From Marivita sp. (lineage in GTDB: Bacteria > Pseudomonadota > Alphaproteobacteria > Rhodobacterales > Rhodobacteraceae): a stretch of 64,000 bases of DNA. The first letter of the stretch is position 1. Every line of letters begins with the position of its first letter. The stretch is taken from NCBI RefSeq assembly GCF_022763305.1, contig NZ_JALEGT010000121.1, positions 62,001-126,000 of the forward strand. Reading direction: 5' to 3'. Made by a program: the position numbers and the translations under genes. Shown piece after piece: positions 55,946 to 64,000 of this stretch. The notes beneath the pieces are model-generated. The model was not told the origin of the DNA and did no database searches. It was given only the letters and a program-made list of their open reading frames with translations.

Positions 55946-57367
55946 TTATTCGCCATCGCCGTCTTTGTTGAGCAAGCCGTACTTACGCAGCTTCACATAA
56001 AGGCTCTGCCGTGACAGGCCCAGCATCTCTGCAGCAGCCACACGGTTGTTCCGTGTCAGGCTGACGGCGGTTTCGATGCACATCTTCTCGACTACGTCGG
56101 TGGTTTCCGAAACGATTTCCTTGAGCGTCGCGGACCCGACCAACTCCATCACGTTGCGGCTGGATTCCTCGGATGTCTGCAGCGGTGCCTTGCGCATCGC
56201 ATCGACCCGACTGATGTCACGAATGACAAAACCCAATGTCGGCTCATTACGCTCTTCGAAGAAGGTCACGGACATTTCGACAGGTGTCTTGGCGCCGAAA
56301 TCGTTCAGCAGTTTGGTCGAGTACATTCGCATCTGTCCGGTGCGACGGGCGTTTTCGACCAGTACGCTCATGTCAATCTGACCGCGCCCCAGGAAATCGG
56401 CCAAGCTTCGGCCACGTACATCAACAGCATGTGCGGCATCGACCAGATCAAGGAACGCGTCGTTGCACGCCTCGATGATCCCGGTTGCCGTGGTGAAGAC
56501 AAAGGCATCCGCCCCTTTTTCGAAAACGGCAGCAAGGTTGCTGGACAGGTTGTCGAAGCGCGCGGCGGCTTCGTCAGCGGTTGACAGGCGACAAATCAGG
56601 ATGCGTTCGCCAGCAGCACGGAAAACCTGTGGAGTGATCATCACCCGCTGACGGCCGCGGCGCGATTGCACCTCCACGCCGGCATTGCTTTCCGAGATCG
56701 AGGCGTTGATGAGCGCTTCGGTGAATTCTTCTGGGCGTTTGTCCCTGAATTCCTGCGCGAAGGACGACCCGATCAGATCATCGCGGCTGGATTGAAGCAG
56801 TGATGCGGCCGGATCGTTCAGGTCTTTTATCTTGCCGTCATTGACGGACACGAACACGATGGCGTCGCGGACCGTGCGCAACAACAGACGATACCGCGCA
56901 TCGAATTCGCGACGCGCCTCGTAGCCCTGTTCCAGCGACATCTGCGCCTGAACCAACTGTTGTTGTGTTTCGGCAATCGGGCGCAAGTCACGCCCCAACA
57001 TGAGGAAAGACCCATCCGAGCCGAAGGGATGGAAGCTGTACCGCACGGGAAACTCCCAGACGGCATTGTCCGTATGGTTCAGCTCGACGGAACGTGACGG
57101 TGTCTCGCCCTTTTCCATCGCTTGCATGACAGCTTCGATCTTGGGACGGCTCTCCTTGGTGAGGAAATCCTTGAGCGGTCGTCCCTCCCAATGTCCCAAT
57201 TTGCCAAAGGACGTTTCATTCGGGTTGATCAGGACAGAAAGCACCTTGCCGTTCCGTGACACGACAAGAGCGATGTCGGACGCAACGGTAATGATGCTCG
57301 ACAAGACCTCTGCGTCGATAAGGGGAACGGAGCCGCTGCTCCAGAAACTGGACCCACCCGTGTTCAT
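55946..57367 (-). CDS. ppsR: photosynthesis repressor PpsR (CrtJ)
   Basis: PpsR is the aerobic repressor of bch, crt and puc genes, binding TGT-N12-ACA. The 473-residue protein has three PAS-type regions (about residues 20-125, 160-260, 275-390) and a C-terminal Fis-like helix-turn-helix (RVAAAEMLGLSRQSLYVKLRK). Cysteines at 259 and 430 match the redox pair of Rhodobacter PpsR/CrtJ, with a third at 301. I chose the ATG overlapping the ppaA TAA by one base; an upstream in-frame GTG adds 14 residues inside ppaA. Confidence 0.96.
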   Translation of the reverse strand: MNTGGSSFWSSGSVPLIDAEVLSSIITVASDIALVVSRNGKVLSVLINPNETSFGKLGHWEGRPLKDFLTKESRPKIEAVMQAMEKGETPSRSVELNHTDNAVWEFPVRYSFHPFGSDGSFLMLGRDLRPIAETQQQLVQAQMSLEQGYEARREFDARYRLLLRTVRDAIVFVSVNDGKIKDLNDPAASLLQSSRDDLIGSSFAQEFRDKRPEEFTEALINASISESNAGVEVQSRRGRQRVMITPQVFRAAGERILICRLSTADEAAARFDNLSSNLAAVFEKGADAFVFTTATGIIEACNDAFLDLVDAAHAVDVRGRSLADFLGRGQIDMSVLVENARRTGQMRMYSTKLLNDFGAKTPVEMSVTFFEERNEPTLGFVIRDISRVDAMRKAPLQTSEESSRNVMELVGSATLKEIVSETTDVVEKMCIETAVSLTRNNRVAAAEMLGLSRQSLYVKLRKYGLLNKDGDGE

Positions 57368-58152
57368 TACCGCGTCAAAGACCTGTTTCTGGATTTGTTC
57401 TTTTCGCACAGCTTCAGTGCAACCTTCACATCGTTTGTCACCAGATCGACGTCAGTCTTTTCTTTAACACCGTCCGCTAGGTTCAGAACGATTCCTCCGA
57501 GAACGAGCGGCGGGGGCGACAAGACACCGGTTCTAATGCGTTTAACCAACTTTGCGATTGATGCAAGCGCGTCGGGACGTGAGCCCGAAAACAGAACCAT
57601 GTCGTAGCTTTCTTCCGACAGTGCTTGCAGGATCGTATCATCGCGCGCGCCAAACAGGATTCGGACCGACGCACCGGCACGGCGCATCTGAGCGGTGGCC
57701 ACATGTGGGCCGAGCGTATGGCTGTCATTGCCCTGCAGAAGCAAGAGCACGTTGATCCCGTTGGCGATCTCGGTCGGCTTAGCGGCCCAAGGGGGTGCCA
57801 GCATGGTCAGCAGTCCCTGCAGACGCGCTGTGGCAATCGTCACCTTGGCAAAGCCGATCACATCTTCTGACCACATCCGCCCCATTTCGCGGGCGGCCTG
57901 CGGGATATAAATATCGACGATCTGGTCCGCGCTGATCCTGCGATCCTTGAGATCGTCAAGAAGAGCCTCGGCGTTGAACGCGCCCGGTTGAAGAGCGACG
58001 TCCACAAGTTTCTGGACCACGCTGCTGCGGATGGTCTGCGCGCCCTCTTCTCCCTTGTCGCTTAGAACCGACAGAACGGTCGACGCCAGAGCCGAGATAT
58101 CAAGCCGGTTCTCGTCTGGGGATGTTCGGTCGTCGGTATGGTCGTTTGCCAT
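57367..58152 (-). CDS. ppaA: PpaA/AerR, B12-binding light- and redox-responsive antirepressor
   Basis: PpaA (AerR) binds cobalamin and modulates PpsR/CrtJ according to light and oxygen. The 261-residue protein has the cobalamin-binding motif D-x-H-x-x-G as DSHTLG at residues 143-148 and the family helix FAKVTIATARLQGLLTML near 101-118. The ATG follows GAGGG. Its TAA shares one base with the ppsR ATG, so antirepressor and repressor are made together, in the standard ppaA-ppsR order. Confidence 0.93.
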   Translation of the reverse strand: MANDHTDDRTSPDENRLDISALASTVLSVLSDKGEEGAQTIRSSVVQKLVDVALQPGAFNAEALLDDLKDRRISADQIVDIYIPQAAREMGRMWSEDVIGFAKVTIATARLQGLLTMLAPPWAAKPTEIANGINVLLLLQGNDSHTLGPHVATAQMRRAGASVRILFGARDDTILQALSEESYDMVLFSGSRPDALASIAKLVKRIRTGVLSPPPLVLGGIVLNLADGVKEKTDVDLVTNDVKVALKLCEKNKSRNRSLTR

Positions 58153-58186
58153 TGTCAAACCCTCGTAACCGATGCTGCACGACACA

Positions 58187-58204
58187 TGTCAAGCATATCA
58201 GACA
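58187..58204. promoter_or_regulatory. PpsR box 1 (TGT-N12-ACA), ppaA side
   Basis: TGTCAAGCATATCAGACA fits TGT-N12-ACA, 34 bases upstream of the ppaA ATG, suggesting PpsR-PpaA autoregulation. Confidence 0.83.
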
Positions 58205-58232
58205 TCTACAGTCTCTGATTCTTGGCGCTTAA

Positions 58233-58250
58233 TGTCAAAGATAATTGACA
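58233..58250. promoter_or_regulatory. PpsR box 2 (TGT-N12-ACA), middle of ppaA-bchF region
   Basis: TGTCAAAGATAATTGACA fits TGT-N12-ACA, 46 bases from the first box. Confidence 0.85.
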
Positions 58251-58377
58251 GTGGCGCTTGTTAAGCATTCATTTCAAGGCGCTATAGACGAAAAAACCCA
58301 TAAGAAAAAAGCGTTTTCTGACGGTTCTTCGGAGTCTGTCAGAGAATCGTGCGGCGCATCCGACGTTGGAACATGAG

Positions 58378-58395
58378 TGTAAGTTTTAGTTGACA
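58378..58395. promoter_or_regulatory. PpsR box 3 (TGT-N12-ACA), bchF side
   Basis: TGTAAGTTTTAGTTGACA fits TGT-N12-ACA and its last six bases are the probable -35 of bchF. Confidence 0.87.
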
Positions 58396-58417
58396 CTTGC
58401 CGCTGGCCGCAGATACT
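58390..58417 (+). promoter_or_regulatory. probable bchF promoter
   Basis: TTGACA (58390-58395) and GATACT (58412-58417) are 16 bases apart, placing the start of transcription about 23 bases before the bchF ATG. The -35 is inside PpsR box 3. Confidence 0.6.
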
Positions 58418-58446
58418 TTTCAGGGAACAAGAACGGAATCGAAGAC

Positions 58447-61781
<3,335 letters not shown>

Positions 61782-61792
<11 letters not shown>

Positions 61793-64000
61793 TTTCACCG
61801 AAGCCCGGGCGTACAACATCGCCATCATCACACTGGACAGCCATGCGGCCGGTCCCGTGGCGCGGGCGTCGGTCAATCTTGCGCAGGATTTCCCCGGTCT
61901 GAGCGTTACGGTACACGCCGCTGCCGAATGGGCCGAAACGCCGGAAACGCTGGCTGAAACCAAGGCCGCGATCGCCAAAGCCGACATGGTTGTGGCCAAT
62001 CTTCTGTTTCTCGAGGAACATATCAAACCGATCATCGACGACCTGCGCGCGGTGCGTGACAAGGTCGACGGGATGATCGGGGTCATTGCCGATGCAGAGA
62101 TCATCAAGCTGACCAAGTTGGGCAAGCTCGACATGAGCAAGCCAGCCTCTGGCTTAATGAAAATCCTGAAATCGCTGAAACCGAAATCCAAGGACTCCGA
62201 GGTCGAGAAGGGTGAGAAGCGGATGCAGCAGCTCCGCCGCCTGCCCAAGCTTCTCAAGATGGTACCCGGCAAGGCACAGGATTTGCGGTCCTGGTTCCTT
62301 GTCATGCAGTACTGGCTTGGGGGTTCCGACGACAATATCGAGGCTATGGTCCGCTACCTTCTGGGCAAATACGCCAAGGGTCGCGAAGAATGGCTGGGCG
62401 CGGTCGCCGAAGCGCCTATCGAATATCCCGATGTGGCTCTGTATCACCCTGATCTGCCCAACCGCATCACCACCGACATCGCCGATCTGCCACGCCCGGC
62501 AGATGCGAAGGCCACGATTGGCCTTCTGATGATGCGGTCGTACGTGCTGGCAAATGACACTGCGCATTACGACGCCGTCATCCGTACGTTCGAAGCCAAG
62601 GGCATGGCCGTTGTTCCCGCATTTGCTGGCGGTCTCGACGGGCGTCCTGCCATCGCCGAGTTCTTCCGGCGCGACGATGCCACAACGATTGACGCGATGG
62701 TGTCCCTCACCGGGTTCAGCCTTGTGGGCGGGCCCGCGTATAACGACAGCTCCGCCGCGGTCGAAGTGCTCAAGGATCTCGACATCCCCTACATCGCGGC
62801 GCACCCGCTTGAATTCCAGACTTTGGGTCAGTGGGCGAACGGCGAACAGGGTCTGGGCCCGATCGAAACCACGATGCTCATTGCGCTGCCCGAACTTGAC
62901 GGTGCGACCTGTCCGACCGTGTTTGGCGGCCGTCACGGCCCCGAAGGCTGCAACGGCTGTCAGTATCAGTGTCCTTGCGACACCGCGAGCAAGGCCATGG
63001 CGCCCTGCCGCGAACGGATCGACAGTCTGGCGGAAAAGACGCTGCGCCAGGCGCTGCTGCGTCGCAAGGAAAACGCCGACAAGAACGTTGGCATCGTGCT
63101 GTTCGGCTTCCCGCCCAATGCGGGTGCCGTTGGCACTGCGGCGTATCTGAGTGTCTTTGAATCGCTTTACAACACGCTGCACGCCATGAAGGCGCAAGGC
63201 TACGATCTTGATCCGCCCGAAAGTGTCGATGCGCTTCGCGTTGCGGTTCTGGACGGCAATGCCAGGCAATATGGCCAGGAAGCCAATGTTGCCGCACATG
63301 TCAGTGCCGACGAGATCGTGCGCAACACGCCGCCTCTCAAGGCCATTGAGGCGGTTTGGGGTCCGGCACCGGGCAAGATCCAGTCCGACGGGCGCGGCGT
63401 TTTTGTGCTGGGTGCCCAGTTCGGCAAGGTGTTCGTCGGGGTCCAGCCGACCTTCGGATACGAAGGCGATCCGATGCGTCTGCTGTTCGAACGCGGGTTC
63501 GCGCCGACACATGCTTTCGTCACTTTCTACCTGTGGATGCGGAACACCTTCAAAGCCGATGTCGTGCTGCATTTCGGCATGCACGGCGCGCTTGAGTTCA
63601 TGCCCGGCAAACAAGCGGGCCTAGGGGCGCGCGACTGGCCGGACCGGTTGATCGGAGAGATGCCCAATGTCTATCTCTACGCGTCGAACAACCCGTCCGA
63701 AGCGGCCTTGGCGAAGCGTCGTTCAGGTGCAGTCACCGTGACACATCTGACCCCCCCGCTTGCGCAATCGGGTCTCTACAAAGGCCTGCAGGAACTGAAG
63801 GACAGCCTGACGCGCTGGCGGTCACTTGATCCTTCCGACGCGGAACGGGTCGAGTTGGAGGCGCTGATTGCCGAACAGGCTGATGCCGTGGATATGTCCG
63901 GCACACAGCCCGATGCGCTCTGGCTCAAACTGCTGGAAACCGAAGATGCGTTGATCCCTGATGGTCTTCACATCGTCGGCAAGCCATTCAGCGATTCCGC
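61782..64000 (+). CDS. bchH: magnesium chelatase subunit H (partial, 3' end cut by window edge)
   Basis: BchH binds protoporphyrin IX and carries out Mg insertion. It begins at an ATG ([20 protein letters not shown]) inside the last codons of bchB, and 739 codons are visible of an expected roughly 1190. The visible part includes the cobaltochelatase/Mg-chelatase segments [18 protein letters not shown] (cysteine cluster) and [20 protein letters not shown] and [18 protein letters not shown]. No frameshift is seen up to the edge. bchL and bchM would be expected next. Confidence 0.95.

Noticed and set aside
62154-63614. 486-codon open frame opposite bchH
   Set aside because: Same reason: mirror frame of a highly biased coding sequence, no recognisable domain, no ribosome binding site.

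Overview
The window is GC-rich, compact DNA from a marine-type alphaproteobacterium of the Rhodobacterales (Roseobacter group), apparently an aerobic anoxygenic phototroph. The case rests on gene content and order: the alphaproteobacterial origin neighbourhood (rho-mnmE-mnmG-rsmG-parA-parB against maf-aroE-coaE-dnaQ-secB), and a photosynthesis gene cluster of Rhodobacter/Roseobacter layout with crtA (spheroidenone branch), pufC in place of pufX, and PpsR-type TGT-N12-ACA operators. The species cannot be fixed from sequence reading alone.

Region 1 (1-14050) is housekeeping: a partial membrane protein, argG, a small secreted DUF7282 protein, a sulfotransferase-like protein, an exported MsrA, a PfkB sugar kinase, malic enzyme maeB, mutS, hrcA-grpE, and rph-rdgB-hemW. 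Region 2 (14050-24540) is the probable chromosome origin. parB, parA, rsmG, mnmG, mnmE and rho run leftward; maf, aroE, coaE and dnaQ run rightward. They diverge from a 511-base non-coding, AT-rich gap carrying several near-consensus DnaA boxes. Three perfect 16-base parS sites lie 3-5 kb to its left, two inside rsmG and one over the mnmG start codon. Region 3 (24540-27490) holds secB, fxsA, a Tim44-domain gene, mltA and an Smr-domain gene.

Region 4 (27455-64000) is the photosynthesis gene cluster, starting only about 6 kb from the origin and running off the right edge inside bchH. Transcription units: crtA-bchI-bchD-bchO (minus); crtI-crtB-tspO (plus); crtD-crtC (minus); crtE-crtF and bchC-X-Y-Z-pufQ-B-A-L-M-C-dxs (plus); bchG-pucC-like-bchP-idi (minus), ppaA-ppsR (minus); bchF-N-B-H (plus). 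Together they encode isoprenoid supply (dxs, idi, crtE), spheroidenone-type carotenoids (crtB, I, C, D, F, A), the magnesium chelatase and later bacteriochlorophyll steps (bchI, D, H, O, N, B, F, X, Y, Z, C, G, P), LH1 and reaction centre with a tetraheme cytochrome (pufB, A, L, M, C), and the repressor/antirepressor pair PpsR/PpaA. All look intact. Eleven TGT-N12-ACA boxes sit at five photosynthesis promoter regions, usually as pairs over the core promoter.

Oddities: a CAP/RTX/DUF4214 secreted-type protein gene lies between dxs and idi; crtC has no normal start codon at its conserved N-terminus and overlaps crtD; stable hairpins flank pufBA and follow pufC; a secB terminator lies inside the dnaQ coding sequence. 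I saw no tRNA, rRNA, insertion sequence, prophage or CRISPR array.
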